A DNA stretch of 15,561 nt from CAXSEF01 sp964236585. GTDB taxonomy: Bacteria; Pseudomonadota; Alphaproteobacteria; Acetobacterales; Acetobacteraceae. The stretch covers positions 1-15,561 of the forward strand of contig CAXSFE010000088.1 in NCBI GenBank assembly GCA_964236585.1. The letters run 5' to 3'. This document shows, piece by piece, positions 7,351 through 15,343 of the stretch. A program made the position numbers and the translations under genes. How positions within the stretch are numbered: position 1 is the stretch's first letter; every line of letters begins with the position of its first letter. Below the pieces are notes generated by a model. The model had not been told where the DNA came from, did no database searches, and was given only the letters and a program-made list of their open reading frames with translations.

Positions 7351-7413
7351 GGTCTTGCCCGTGACCGCAGCCTCCACAGCCGCCGCCCATGCCCGGCGCC
7401 TCCCGCCAGCCCC

Positions 7414-9015
7414 ATGACCGCGGCACCCGTGACCATCGCGCCTGAGCCGCCCCACTCCCCCGGCGTCGACGCGCTGATCGAGCACTCGGACGCCCTGTCC
7501 GCGGCCCTCTACCCACCGGAGTTCCGCTTCCCCGCCGACGCAGCCGCCCTGTCCCACCCGCAGGCGAGGCTGCTGGTCGCCCGACGCGGCAGCGAGGCAC
7601 TCGGCTGCGTGGCCCTCCTGCTCCAGGACGGCTACGGCGAGATCAAGCGCCTGATCGTAGCCCCCGAGGCACGTGGCCTCGGCATCGGCCGTGCCCTGCT
7701 GCAGGCCGTCGAGGCAGCCGCCGCCCACGAGGGCCTGCCGCTGCTGCGCCTGGAAACCGGGCCGGGCAACGTTCGCGCCCTCGACCTGTATCGCGAGGCC
7801 GGCTGGACCTCGCGTGCCGCGTTCGGTGCCTACACCCCGAACCCCCACAGCCTGTTTCTCGAGAAACACCTTCCGCCCGACCCGGTCCAGGACCCTGTGC
7901 CAGTTCCCGATACCGCCATCCCCGATGCCGCCGGCGCGGCCCCGGAAACCCTGCCGGCGAGCGAGCGACTCGACGCGTTCATGGCCCGCGCCAACGCCGC
8001 CTACTACGCCCGCACCGACCCGTTCTCCGACTTCACCACCGCCCCGGAGATCGCGCAGGCGTTCGGCGAGCTGCTCGGCGCCTGGGCCGCCGCCGCCTGG
8101 GACTCGGTCGGCCGCCCAGACCCGGTGCTGCTGGTCGAGCTCGGCCCCGGCCGCGGCACCCTGATGGCCGATGCCCTGCGCGTGCTCGCCCGCGTCGCCC
8201 CGGCGTTCCGCGCCGCCCTGCGCCTGCACCTCGTGGAAACCTCGCCCCGCCTGCGCGCCGAGCAGGCCACCCGCCTGCCCGGCGCCGGCGCCACCTGGCA
8301 CGACGCCGTCTCCGGCCTTCCCCCAGGCCCGATGCTGCTGCTGGCCAACGAGTTCCTCGACGCCCTGCCGATCCGCCAGTTCGTGCGCCGCGGCAGCGCC
8401 TGGATGGAGCGCCACGTCGCCGACGGCCGCTTCGAGGAGCGCCCCGCGGCCCCGCTCGGCGTCGCCGCCCCGGACGGCGAGATCGTGGAGCTCGGCGAGG
8501 CCGCCCAGCGCCTGGTCGCAACCCTTGCCGGCCGCATCGCCCGCGACGGCGGCGCCGCCCTGTTCCTCGACTACGGCGCCGCCGGTCCTGCCGCCGGCGA
8601 CAGCCTGCAGGCCCTGCACGACGGCCGCCCCGCCAACCCTCTCGCCGACGCCGGCCGCGCCGACCTCACCGCGCATGTGGATTTCGCTGCCCTGGCCGGC
8701 GCCTCCCGCGCCGCCGGAGCCTGGAGCTGGGGCCCGGTCCCGCAGGGCGACTTCCTCGCCCGCCTCGGCCTGCACGAGCGTACGGCCGCCCTGGCCCGCG
8801 CCGCACCGAACCAGGCCGCCGCGCTCCACGCCGCCGCCAGCCGCCTCGCCGACCCGGACGCCATGGGCACGCTGTTCAAGGCGCTCGCGATCGGCCGCCG
8901 ATCCGACGCCCCCCCACCCGGCTTCGATCCAGCCCTAGAACCAGCCATTGCCGCCAGAACCGACCCCGCCCTCTCCCGCGACCCGACCGACTCCGCGCCG
9001 GACCCCGCCCGATGA
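7414..9015 (+). CDS. fusion: GNAT acetyltransferase + MidA/NDUFAF7-type SAM methyltransferase
   Basis: One uninterrupted 533-codon frame joins two domains. Residues about 15-153 are a GNAT N-acetyltransferase: KRLIVAPEARGLGIGRALL holds the acetyl-CoA loop RGLGIG (87-92), followed by LRLETG, ALDLYREAGW and SLFLEKHL. Residues about 180-515 match the MidA/NDUFAF7 family (COG1565). They show DFTTAPEI (Ala210-Pro211-Glu212), the SAM-binding ELGPGRGTL (from Glu242) and ANEFLDALPIRQF (Asn312-Glu313). NDUFAF7 methylates an arginine of the 49-kDa (NuoD-type) subunit during complex I assembly in mitochondria; the bacterial role is inferred. The linker (154-180) is rich in Pro, Ala and Val. Position between lgt and pgeF is usual for the methyltransferase; the fused GNAT half is the odd part. 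The stop overlaps the pgeF start by four bases (ATGA). The acetylation substrate is unknown. Confidence 0.88.
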   Translation: MTAAPVTIAPEPPHSPGVDALIEHSDALSAALYPPEFRFPADAAALSHPQARLLVARRGSEALGCVALLLQDGYGEIKRLIVAPEARGLGIGRALLQAVEAAAAHEGLPLLRLETGPGNVRALDLYREAGWTSRAAFGAYTPNPHSLFLEKHLPPDPVQDPVPVPDTAIPDAAGAAPETLPASERLDAFMARANAAYYARTDPFSDFTTAPEIAQAFGELLGAWAAAAWDSVGRPDPVLLVELGPGRGTLMADALRVLARVAPAFRAALRLHLVETSPRLRAEQATRLPGAGATWHDAVSGLPPGPMLLLANEFLDALPIRQFVRRGSAWMERHVADGRFEERPAAPLGVAAPDGEIVELGEAAQRLVATLAGRIARDGGAALFLDYGAAGPAAGDSLQALHDGRPANPLADAGRADLTAHVDFAALAGASRAAGAWSWGPVPQGDFLARLGLHERTAALARAAPNQAAALHAAASRLADPDAMGTLFKALAIGRRSDAPPPGFDPALEPAIAARTDPALSRDPTDSAPDPAR

Positions 9016-9791
9016 CAGCCGAGTTCCTCACGGCCGCATTGCCCGCCCGCCACGGCTTCTTCACTCGCCGCGGCGGCACCTCCCATGGTCCCTACGCCAG
9101 CCTCAACGGCAGCCTGTCTGGCGGCGACGACCCCACAAGCGTCGCCCGCAACCGCGCGCTCGCCGCCCACGCCCTCGACACGGCCCCGGAGCGCATGCTC
9201 GGCGTCACCCAGATCCACGGCATCGCCGTTGCCACCGTCGACGCCCCCTGGCTGCCCAGACAGGGCCCCCGCGCCGATGCCCTTGTCACCGCGCGCGCCG
9301 GCCTCGCCCTCGGCATCATCACCGCGGACTGCGCGCCCGTGCTGTTCACCGACCCCGAGGCCGGCATCGTCGCCGCCGCCCACGCCGGCTGGCGCGGCGC
9401 CGTCGCCGGCATCCTGGAGGCCACGATCGACGCCATGCTCGCCCTGGGCGCCAGCCGCGCCCGCATCCACGCCGCCGTCGGCCCCTGCATCGCCCAGCCC
9501 TCCTACGAGGTCGCCGCCGACCTGCGCGACGCCGTCCTTGCCGGCCCGCTCCCCGCCGCGTCGTTCTTCCGCGACGGACGCCCCGGCCACTGGCAGTTCG
9601 ACCTCGCCGGCTACTGTGCCGCCCGCCTCCACGCCGCCCTGCCCGGCGACACCGTCTCCGGCTGCGCCCGCGACACGGCGGCCGAGCCGGACCTGTTCTT
9701 CAGCCATCGCCGCCGCACCCTCGCCGGCGGCGGCGCCATCGGCCACCAGATGTCGGTGATCGCCTCGCACCCCGGAGGCCGGCATGACTGA
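9012..9791 (+). CDS. pgeF: peptidoglycan editing factor PgeF (multicopper oxidase/laccase-domain family)
   Basis: This 259-residue cytoplasmic protein belongs to the YfiH/LACC1 family. In E. coli PgeF removes serine wrongly placed in peptidoglycan precursors; relatives also act as purine nucleoside phosphorylase/adenosine deaminase. The metal-ligand set is intact: His69 in TQIHG, Cys107 in TADCAPVLF and His124 in AAHAGWRG. GPCIAQPSYEV and a C-terminal DLFFSHRR follow, all standard family blocks. The N-terminus GFFTRRGGTSHGPYASLN is also typical. Length is normal. The gene overlaps the methyltransferase fusion by four bases at its start. It overlaps the lipoprotein frame by eight bases at its end (ATGACTGA), which points to translational coupling through this stretch. 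Confidence 0.94.
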   Translation: MTAEFLTAALPARHGFFTRRGGTSHGPYASLNGSLSGGDDPTSVARNRALAAHALDTAPERMLGVTQIHGIAVATVDAPWLPRQGPRADALVTARAGLALGIITADCAPVLFTDPEAGIVAAAHAGWRGAVAGILEATIDAMLALGASRARIHAAVGPCIAQPSYEVAADLRDAVLAGPLPAASFFRDGRPGHWQFDLAGYCAARLHAALPGDTVSGCARDTAAEPDLFFSHRRRTLAGGGAIGHQMSVIASHPGGRHD

Positions 9792-10902
9792 GCAGCAAGC
9801 AAGGCCAGAGGCTCTGCCTCTGGACTCCGCCAAAGGCTCGCCTTTGGAAACCCGTCCAAGCAAACCTGCACCAAGCCGCCCCGGCGTACCCCCGGACCCT
9901 CATGTGCGCCGGTCCAGGGCGGCTCGCCCTGGCGAGTCCAGGGCAGAGCCCTGGCCTTGCCTTGCCCTGTCCCTCGCCGCCCTGCTCGCCGGCTGCGGCG
10001 ACCTTCCGCAGCCCTTCCTCGGCCACCCCGGCGCCACCGCGCAGCGCCTGTCCCACCCCCCGCCGTCCCGGCTCGACGTGCCCACTCCCGCGACCTCGCT
10101 GCTGTCGGACCAGGCTGCCTCGGTGTGGTCGGTGATGACGGCGCACGCCCTCGACGACCAGGCGATCCCCGCGGCCGCCTCGCCCGCCCGCCCGTCCGAC
10201 TGGCAGCTCGGCCTGTCCGCCACCCTGCACGGCGCCACCGTCACGCCCACCTACGCGCTGCTCAATCCCAAGGGCGAGACCCAGGGCACCACCGACGGCA
10301 CGCCGGTCCCTGCGGCACGCTGGGCCTCCGGCGACCCGGCCATGCTGCGCTCGGAGACCACGGCCTCCGCGCCGAAGATCATCGCCCTGATGACCTCGGT
10401 GGACGCCGCCATCCGGCAGAGCGACCCCAACAGCCTGGTCAACCGCCCCGCCCGCATCTTCTTCGCCGGCGTCACCGGCGCCCCCGGCGACGGCAACGCC
10501 GCCCTCGCCCGCCAGCTCCGCCTGCAGCTCCCCGACACCGGTGACGTGGTGCAGGGCAGCGCGCACGACGCCGACTTCACCGTGCGCGGCGAGGTCCACG
10601 TGGTGCCCGACCCGCACGGCACGGAACGCGTCGAGGTCACCTGGATCGTCGTCGACAGCGAGACCCGCGAGGCCGGCCGAGTCGCCCAGCTCAACGACGT
10701 CCCGAAGGGCACCCTCGACGTCTACTGGGGCGATGTTGCCCTCGTGGTGGCGCAGCAGGCCGCTTCCGGCATCCACGACGTCATCACCAACTCCTCCGGC
10801 CGACGCAGTCCCGGACCCGGCAAGCCGACGGCCACCAGGCCGGCACCTGCCAAGCCTGGATCAGCGCCCGCACAGCCGAAAGCCGCGCCCGTCGAAAGCT
10901 AG
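9784..10902 (+). CDS. predicted lipoprotein with repeat-derived N-terminal extension
   Basis: A 372-codon frame. Its recognisable start is a lipoprotein signal: CLALSLAALLAGC, with lipobox LLAGC and acceptor Cys71 (ATG numbering), followed by Gly72, not Asp, so outer-membrane sorting is expected. Residues about 224-332 form a compact domain (RIFFAGVTGAPGDGN, then FTVRGEVHVV, VTWIVVD, YWGDVALVV). It looks like a conserved alphaproteobacterial lipoprotein I cannot name. The last 40 residues are Pro/Ala/Lys-rich. Residues 6-59 are translated from the palindromic repeat at 9799-9960. Two starts are possible. The ATG at 9784 overlaps pgeF but leaves over 55 residues before the hydrophobic core. 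The GTG at 9904 gives an Arg-rich n-region and puts the cysteine at 31, a more workable signal peptide although it lacks a clear Shine-Dalgarno. Confidence 0.75.
   Translation: MTEQQARPEALPLDSAKGSPLETRPSKPAPSRPGVPPDPHVRRSRAARPGESRAEPWPCLALSLAALLAGCGDLPQPFLGHPGATAQRLSHPPPSRLDVPTPATSLLSDQAASVWSVMTAHALDDQAIPAAASPARPSDWQLGLSATLHGATVTPTYALLNPKGETQGTTDGTPVPAARWASGDPAMLRSETTASAPKIIALMTSVDAAIRQSDPNSLVNRPARIFFAGVTGAPGDGNAALARQLRLQLPDTGDVVQGSAHDADFTVRGEVHVVPDPHGTERVEVTWIVVDSETREAGRVAQLNDVPKGTLDVYWGDVALVVAQQAASGIHDVITNSSGRRSPGPGKPTATRPAPAKPGSAPAQPKAAPVES
9799..9960. repeat. compound palindromic repeat inside a coding frame (long-centre type)
   Basis: It begins with GCAAGGC and ends with CCTTGC. Hairpin A is at 9805-9823 (CCAGAGGC, loop TCT, GCCTCTGG), B at 9830-9847 (CCAAAGGC/GCCTTTGG), B' at 9914-9932 (CCAGGGC/GCCCTGG) and A' at 9938-9954 (CCAGGGC, loop AGA, GCCCTGG). 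Its last base is the last base of the codon just before the hydrophobic signal-peptide core of the lipoprotein. It has no stop codon in that frame. Confidence 0.9.
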
Positions 10903-10958
10903 AAGCTGTCATGAACTTTCCGACTCCGTTCCCCCGCGTCATGACGGACAGGAAGCAT

Positions 10959-11072
10959 GTTCTTTCTTGAAAGAAAGAACCAAAGAACTTTGCCCATAAG
11001 TTCCGGAGCCGGCCGGGAGCCCGGGACCTCATGGACAAAGTCTTTTTGCTTCTTTTTCTCCAGAAAAAGAAG
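10959..11072. repeat. AT-rich nested palindromic element
   Basis: The left hairpin at 10959-10980 has 10-bp arms (GTTCTTTCTT and AAGAAAGAAC) around GA and is followed by CAAAG-AA-CTTTG (10981-10992). The right hairpin at 11049-11072 has 11-bp arms (CTTCTTTTTCT and AGAAAAAGAAG) around CC and is preceded by ACAAAGTCTTTTTG. The right half, reverse-complemented, aligns with the left half, so the whole is a hairpin-pair inverted repeat around a GC-rich centre (10996-11032). It is strikingly AT-rich against its surroundings. It occupies the 358-bp gap between the lipoprotein and prs; apart from it and the probable prs promoter I see nothing in that gap. Confidence 0.85.
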
Positions 11073-11190
11073 AGACTTGCTTCCCTGTGACAATGGCCGG
11101 GCGCCGCCAGATCAATAACAGCCTCTGGACCGGCGGCGGATCTTCCGGCTTCCATCGACACGTGCGGCATCACCCGTCGCCGCGCCGGCA

Positions 11191-11219
11191 GTGACACACC
11201 GTTGCCTCATTGCTAGAAC
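11191..11219 (+). promoter_or_regulatory. probable sigma-70-type promoter of prs
   Basis: GTGACA at 11191-11196 (five of six matches to TTGACA) and TAGAAC at 11214-11219 (four of six to TATAAT) are separated by exactly 17 bp. A start point near 11226 would give a leader of about 35 bases containing the prs ribosome binding site. It suggests prs can be transcribed separately from the operon upstream. Confidence 0.45.
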
Positions 11220-11247
11220 GCGCCAGGCCTGCTGCCTGCTGTTCCGT

Positions 11248-11252
11248 GGAAG
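11248..11252 (+). promoter_or_regulatory. ribosome binding site of prs
   Basis: GGAAG lies eight bases before the ATG at 11261. This favours that start over the longer in-frame ATG at 11210, whose extra 17 residues have no counterpart in the Prs family. Confidence 0.65.
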
Positions 11253-11260
11253 ATCGCCGC

Positions 11261-12193
<933 letters not shown>

Positions 12194-12201
12194 GGCCGCA
12201 G

Positions 12202-12322
12202 GCAAGGCCGGGCTCTGCCCGGACCCGCCAGGGGCGAGCCGCCCCTGGACCGGCACACCTTAAGGGAAGCCAGTCCAGGGCGGCTCGCCCTGGCGGAGTT
12301 TGAGGCAGAGCCTCAACCTTGC
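12202..12322. repeat. compound palindromic repeat, copy between prs and lpdA
   Basis: Hairpin A is at 12208-12222 (CCGGGC, loop TCT, GCCCGG) and B at 12228-12248 (CCAGGGGC/GCCCCTGG). The centre carries CTTAAGGGAAGCCA. B' is at 12275-12293 (CCAGGGC/GCCCTGG) and A' at 12300-12316 (TTGAGGC, loop AGA, GCCTCAA), ending in CCTTGC. It fills most of the 139-bp gap between two convergent genes. The A' stem is unique to this copy yet pairs perfectly. Confidence 0.9.
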
Positions 12323-12332
12323 CTCGCCGCCC

Positions 12333-13736
12333 TCAGATGTGCAGCGCCCGCCCCCCGACCGCCAGCGCCGCCTCCTTGACCGCCTCGTTCAGGCTCGGGT
12401 GCGCGTGGCAGATCCGCGCCACGTCCTCGCTGCTCGCCTCGAACTCCATCGCCGTCGCCAGCTCCGCGATGATCGTCCCCGCGTCCGGCCCGATGATGTG
12501 CGCCCCCAGGATGCGGTCCGTCCGCTTGTCCGCCAGGATTTTCACGAACCCGTCCGTGGCCCCCATCGCCCGCGCCCGCCCGTTCGCCGCGAACGGGAAC
12601 CGCCCCACCGCGTACTCCACCCCGTCCGCGCGAAGCTGCTCCTCCGTGCGCCCGATCGAGGCCACCTCCGGCCAGGTGTAGACCACCCCCGGAATCACCC
12701 CGTAGTTCACGTGCCCCGCGCGGCCCGCGATCAGCTCGGCGCACGCGACCCCCTCCTCCTCCGCCTTGTGCGCCAACAGCAGCCCACCGCGCACGTCGCC
12801 GATCGCGCGCACCCCCTTCACGTTCGTCAGGTAGTGCTCGTCCGTGCGCACGAAGCCGCGCTCGTCCAGCGCCACGCCCACCCGCCCCAGCCCGAGCCCC
12901 GCCGTGAGCGGCCGCCGCCCGATCGCCACCAGCACCACGTCGGCGCGGATCTCCTCCACCTCGCCGCCCGCCGCCGGCTCAACGCTGAGCACCACTTCCT
13001 CGCCGTCGAGCTTCACCCCCGTCACCTTCGTCGACAGCCGGAACGCAAGCCCCTGCTTGCCGAGCACCCGCTCGAACGTCTTGCCGACCTCACCGTCCAT
13101 CCCCGGCACCAGGCGGTCGAGGTACTCCACGACCGTCACCGCCGCGCCGAGCCGGTGCCACACGCTGCCCAGCTCCAGCCCGATATACCCGCCCCCGATC
13201 ACCACCAGGTGCCCCGGCACCGCGTCGAGCTCCAGCGCCCCCGTTGACGTCACGATCCGCGTCTCGTCCACCGGCACGCCGGACAGCTGGATGCTCTCGC
13301 TGCCCGTCGCGACCACCACGTCCTTCGCGAGATACTCCTCGCCCCCGACGCCCACCCGCACGCCCTCGTCCCCGGACGAGACCAGCAGCGCCTCGCCCTT
13401 CAGCCAAGTCACCTTGTTCTTGCGGAACAGGAACTCCACGCCCTTGACGTTGGCCTCCACCACCGAGGCCTTGCGCTTCTGCATCTGCGCGAGGTCGAGC
13501 GTCACGCCCTCGACGTCGATGCCGTGCTCCTTGAACCCGTGCAGCACCTCGTGGAAGTTCTCGCTCGACTGCAGCAGTGCCTTGGACGGGATGCAGCCGA
13601 TGTTGAGACAGGTCCCGCCCAGCGTCGCCCGCTTCTCCACGCACGCCACTTTCAACCCGAGCTGCGCCGCACGGATCGCGCACACGTAGCCGCCGGGACC
13701 CGCGCCGATGACGATCAGATCAAACGAATCAGCCAT
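12333..13736 (-). CDS. lpdA: dihydrolipoyl dehydrogenase (E3)
   Basis: This 467-residue flavoprotein reoxidises the dihydrolipoyl groups of 2-oxoacid dehydrogenase complexes, passing electrons through FAD and a disulphide to NAD+. The FAD loop is IGAGPGGY (10-17) and the redox-active disulphide is GGTCLNIGCIPSK (Cys43/Cys48). The NAD-binding VIGGGYIGLELG is at about 179-190, the second FAD motif is GVRAIGDV, and the catalytic His446/Glu451 pair is in AHPSLNEA. All key residues are present and length is standard. The start is supported by an AGGGG site eight bases upstream. It follows sucB in the same direction with a 209-bp gap holding a palindromic repeat, so it is taken to be the E3 of the 2-oxoglutarate dehydrogenase complex. 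It may also serve other complexes. Confidence 0.96.
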   Translation of the reverse strand: MADSFDLIVIGAGPGGYVCAIRAAQLGLKVACVEKRATLGGTCLNIGCIPSKALLQSSENFHEVLHGFKEHGIDVEGVTLDLAQMQKRKASVVEANVKGVEFLFRKNKVTWLKGEALLVSSGDEGVRVGVGGEEYLAKDVVVATGSESIQLSGVPVDETRIVTSTGALELDAVPGHLVVIGGGYIGLELGSVWHRLGAAVTVVEYLDRLVPGMDGEVGKTFERVLGKQGLAFRLSTKVTGVKLDGEEVVLSVEPAAGGEVEEIRADVVLVAIGRRPLTAGLGLGRVGVALDERGFVRTDEHYLTNVKGVRAIGDVRGGLLLAHKAEEEGVACAELIAGRAGHVNYGVIPGVVYTWPEVASIGRTEEQLRADGVEYAVGRFPFAANGRARAMGATDGFVKILADKRTDRILGAHIIGPDAGTIIAELATAMEFEASSEDVARICHAHPSLNEAVKEAALAVGGRALHI

Positions 13737-13744
13737 GACCAATA

Positions 13745-13749
13745 CCCCT
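13745..13749 (-). promoter_or_regulatory. ribosome binding site of lpdA
   Basis: On the minus strand this reads AGGGG, eight bases before the lpdA ATG. It lies just beyond the T-tract of the terminator-like hairpin, so a transcript that passes the hairpin carries the site. Confidence 0.65.
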
Positions 13750-13754
13750 GAGAC

Positions 13755-13778
13755 AAAAAGGCCAGGGCTCTGCCCTGG
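13755..13778 (-). terminator. terminator-like hairpin with short U-tract between sucB and lpdA
   Basis: In the minus-strand transcript the hairpin CCAGGGC-AGA-GCCCTGG (13762-13778, 7-bp GC-rich stem) is followed after three bases by UUUUU (13759-13755). It is the last module of the palindromic repeat and lies about 20 bases before lpdA. The U-tract is short, so partial termination or attenuation is more likely than a full stop. A separate lpdA promoter is not obvious. Confidence 0.4.
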
Positions 13779-13934
13779 ACCCGCCAGGGGCAGCGCCCCT
13801 GGACCGGCATTCCTGGAGACAGATGGCAACCCGCACGACCCGCGCCCAGGCGCCGTGACCTTAATTTGCGCCGGTCCAGGGGCGCTGCCCCCGGCCTTGA
13901 AGCAGGGGCGGGTCCGGGCAGAGCCCGGCCTTGC
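13756..13934. repeat. compound palindromic repeat, long-centre copy between sucB and lpdA
   Basis: Hairpin A is at 13762-13778 (CCAGGGC, loop TCT, GCCCTGG) and B at 13784-13802 (CCAGGGGC/GCCCCTGG). After a long centre, B' is at 13876-13894 (CCAGGGGC/GCCCCCGG, one mismatch) and A' at 13914-13928 (CCGGGC, loop AGA, GCCCGG), ending in CCTTGC. The left terminal GCAAGGC is replaced by AAAAAGGC. It shares GCGCCGGTCCAGG at the B' edge with the copy at 9799-9960. Confidence 0.88.
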
Positions 13935-13945
13935 TTCCTGCCCGC

Positions 13946-15337
13946 CTACAGCCCCAGCAGCAGCCGCCGCGGGTCCTCGACGCCTTCCTTGACCCGCACG
14001 AGGAAGCTCACCGCCTCCTTCCCGTCCACGATCCTGTGGTCGTAGGACAGCGCCAGGTACATCATCGGCCGGATCACAACCTGACCTTTCACGGCGATCG
14101 GCCGCTCCTGGATCTTGTGCATCCCCAGGATCGCCGACTGCGGCGGGTTCAGGATCGGCGTGCTCATCAGCGACCCGTACACCCCGCCGTTGGTGATCGA
14201 GAACGTCCCCCCCGCCAGTTCGTCCAGCTTGAGGCTGCCCTCGCGCGCCCGCCTGCCGAACCCGCCCACTGCCGCCTCGACCTCGGCCAGGCTCATCGCG
14301 TCCGCGTCGCGGATCACCGGCACGACAAGCCCGTTCGCCCCGCCCACCGCGATGCCCATGTGGACGAACTTCTTGTAGACGATCTCGTCGCCGTCGATCT
14401 CCGCGTTGACCGCCGGAAATTCCTGCAGCGCCGCCACGCAGGCCCGCACGAAGAACCCCATGAAGCCGAGGCGGACCCCGCCGTGCCTCTTCTCGAACGC
14501 CTCGCGATACTCCGAACGCAGAGCCATGGCCGCCGACATGTCCACCTCGTTGAAGGTGGTCAGCATCGCCGCCGTGTTCTGCGCCTCCTTCAGCCGGTTC
14601 GCGATCGTCCTGCGCAGGCGGGTCATCTTGACCCGCTCCTCCCGCGCGTCCGGCTCGCGCACGGCCTTCGGGACGGCCGCCGCAGGCTTCGCCGGCGCCG
14701 GCCTCGACAGGAACTCGATCACGTCGCCCTTGGTGATCCGCCCGTCCCGCCCGGACCCGTCCACCTGGCCGGGCTCGACCTGGCGCTCGCTCATCAGCCG
14801 TGTCGCCGACGGCATGGGCGCGTGGGCGCTGCCCAGGCCACCCTGCGCCCGCACGTCGACGGCGCTGTTCGCGGCCACGTCGGAGGGCGGGGTCGCCGGC
14901 CGCGACACCGGCCCGCCCGGTCGCGGCGGCGGGTTGACGCCGCTGCCCGGGTTGGCCGCCTCGCGCTGGGCCGGCTGCGGCGCCTGCCCGGCCGGCGGCG
15001 TCTGCCGCGTGGCCGGCGCACCTGCCTCGGCCACCGGCTTGGCCGGCGTCCCGCCGGACGCCGGCGTCGCCTCCGCCGCAAGCTTCGAGGGCGCCCCGGC
15101 TCCCTCCTCGATCAGCCCCAGCGTGGCGCCGACCTCGACCTCGTCGCCCTCCGCCGCCACCTGCTCGCCCATCGTCCCGGCAGCCGGCGAAGGCACCTCC
15201 ATCGTGACCTTGTCGGTCTCCAGCTCCACCAGCGGCTCGTCCGCGGCCACCGCCTCGCCGACCTTCTTCAGCCATCGCGCGATGGTCGCGCTGGTCACGC
15301 TCTCGCCCAGCGTGGGCACCTTGATCTCGGAAGCCAT
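13946..15337 (-). CDS. sucB: dihydrolipoyllysine succinyltransferase, E2 of 2-oxoglutarate dehydrogenase
   Basis: This 463-residue protein is the core of the 2-oxoglutarate dehydrogenase complex and transfers succinyl groups from the lipoyl arm to CoA. Domains in order: one lipoyl domain (1-77) with the lipoylated Lys43 in ETDKVTMEVPS; a long Ala/Pro-rich linker (about 78-173); the peripheral subunit-binding domain (about 175-211: MPSATRLMSE, then GSGRDGRITKGDV); and the catalytic domain (about 235-463) with the active-site HRIVDG (His434, Asp438). The DKVTMEVPSPAAG form and a single lipoyl domain fit the succinyl-type enzyme better than pyruvate E2. The start matches the family opening (MASEIKVPTLGES) and has a GAGGG site six bases upstream. 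lpdA follows on the same strand. The E1 gene sucA is not in the window but would be expected just beyond the right edge. Confidence 0.95.
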   Translation of the reverse strand: MASEIKVPTLGESVTSATIARWLKKVGEAVAADEPLVELETDKVTMEVPSPAAGTMGEQVAAEGDEVEVGATLGLIEEGAGAPSKLAAEATPASGGTPAKPVAEAGAPATRQTPPAGQAPQPAQREAANPGSGVNPPPRPGGPVSRPATPPSDVAANSAVDVRAQGGLGSAHAPMPSATRLMSERQVEPGQVDGSGRDGRITKGDVIEFLSRPAPAKPAAAVPKAVREPDAREERVKMTRLRRTIANRLKEAQNTAAMLTTFNEVDMSAAMALRSEYREAFEKRHGGVRLGFMGFFVRACVAALQEFPAVNAEIDGDEIVYKKFVHMGIAVGGANGLVVPVIRDADAMSLAEVEAAVGGFGRRAREGSLKLDELAGGTFSITNGGVYGSLMSTPILNPPQSAILGMHKIQERPIAVKGQVVIRPMMYLALSYDHRIVDGKEAVSFLVRVKEGVEDPRRLLLGL

Positions 15338-15343
15338 TGTTCG

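Noticed and set aside
5389..8829. A very long open frame (1146 codons) on the minus strand, opposite hldD, lgt and the fusion gene.
   Set aside because: It is antisense to three well-supported genes and its translation is Gly/Ala/Arg-rich with no recognisable domain. Long antisense frames are expected at this GC content, where stop codons are rare.
10899..11093. A 64-codon minus-strand frame in the lipoprotein-prs gap, reading KSLLFLEKKKQKDF.
   Set aside because: It is a translation of the AT-rich palindromic element, explained by the A/T runs. It has no ribosome binding site and no sign of being a protein.
3664..11190. A short near-match between 3664-3691 and 11168-11191 (GCATCACCCGTCGCC, then GCGCCGGCAG).
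   Set aside because: One copy is inside the GT9 coding frame and the other in a gap, with an indel between blocks. In GC-rich sequence of this skew a match of this length can occur by chance, and no further extension is seen.
13737..15275. The lpdA frame stays open for 513 codons upstream of its start, across the repeat and into sucB.
   Set aside because: The upstream part is a shadow of sucB in another frame. lpdA starts at 13736, where the family begins (MADSFDLIVIGAG) and an AGGGG site is present.
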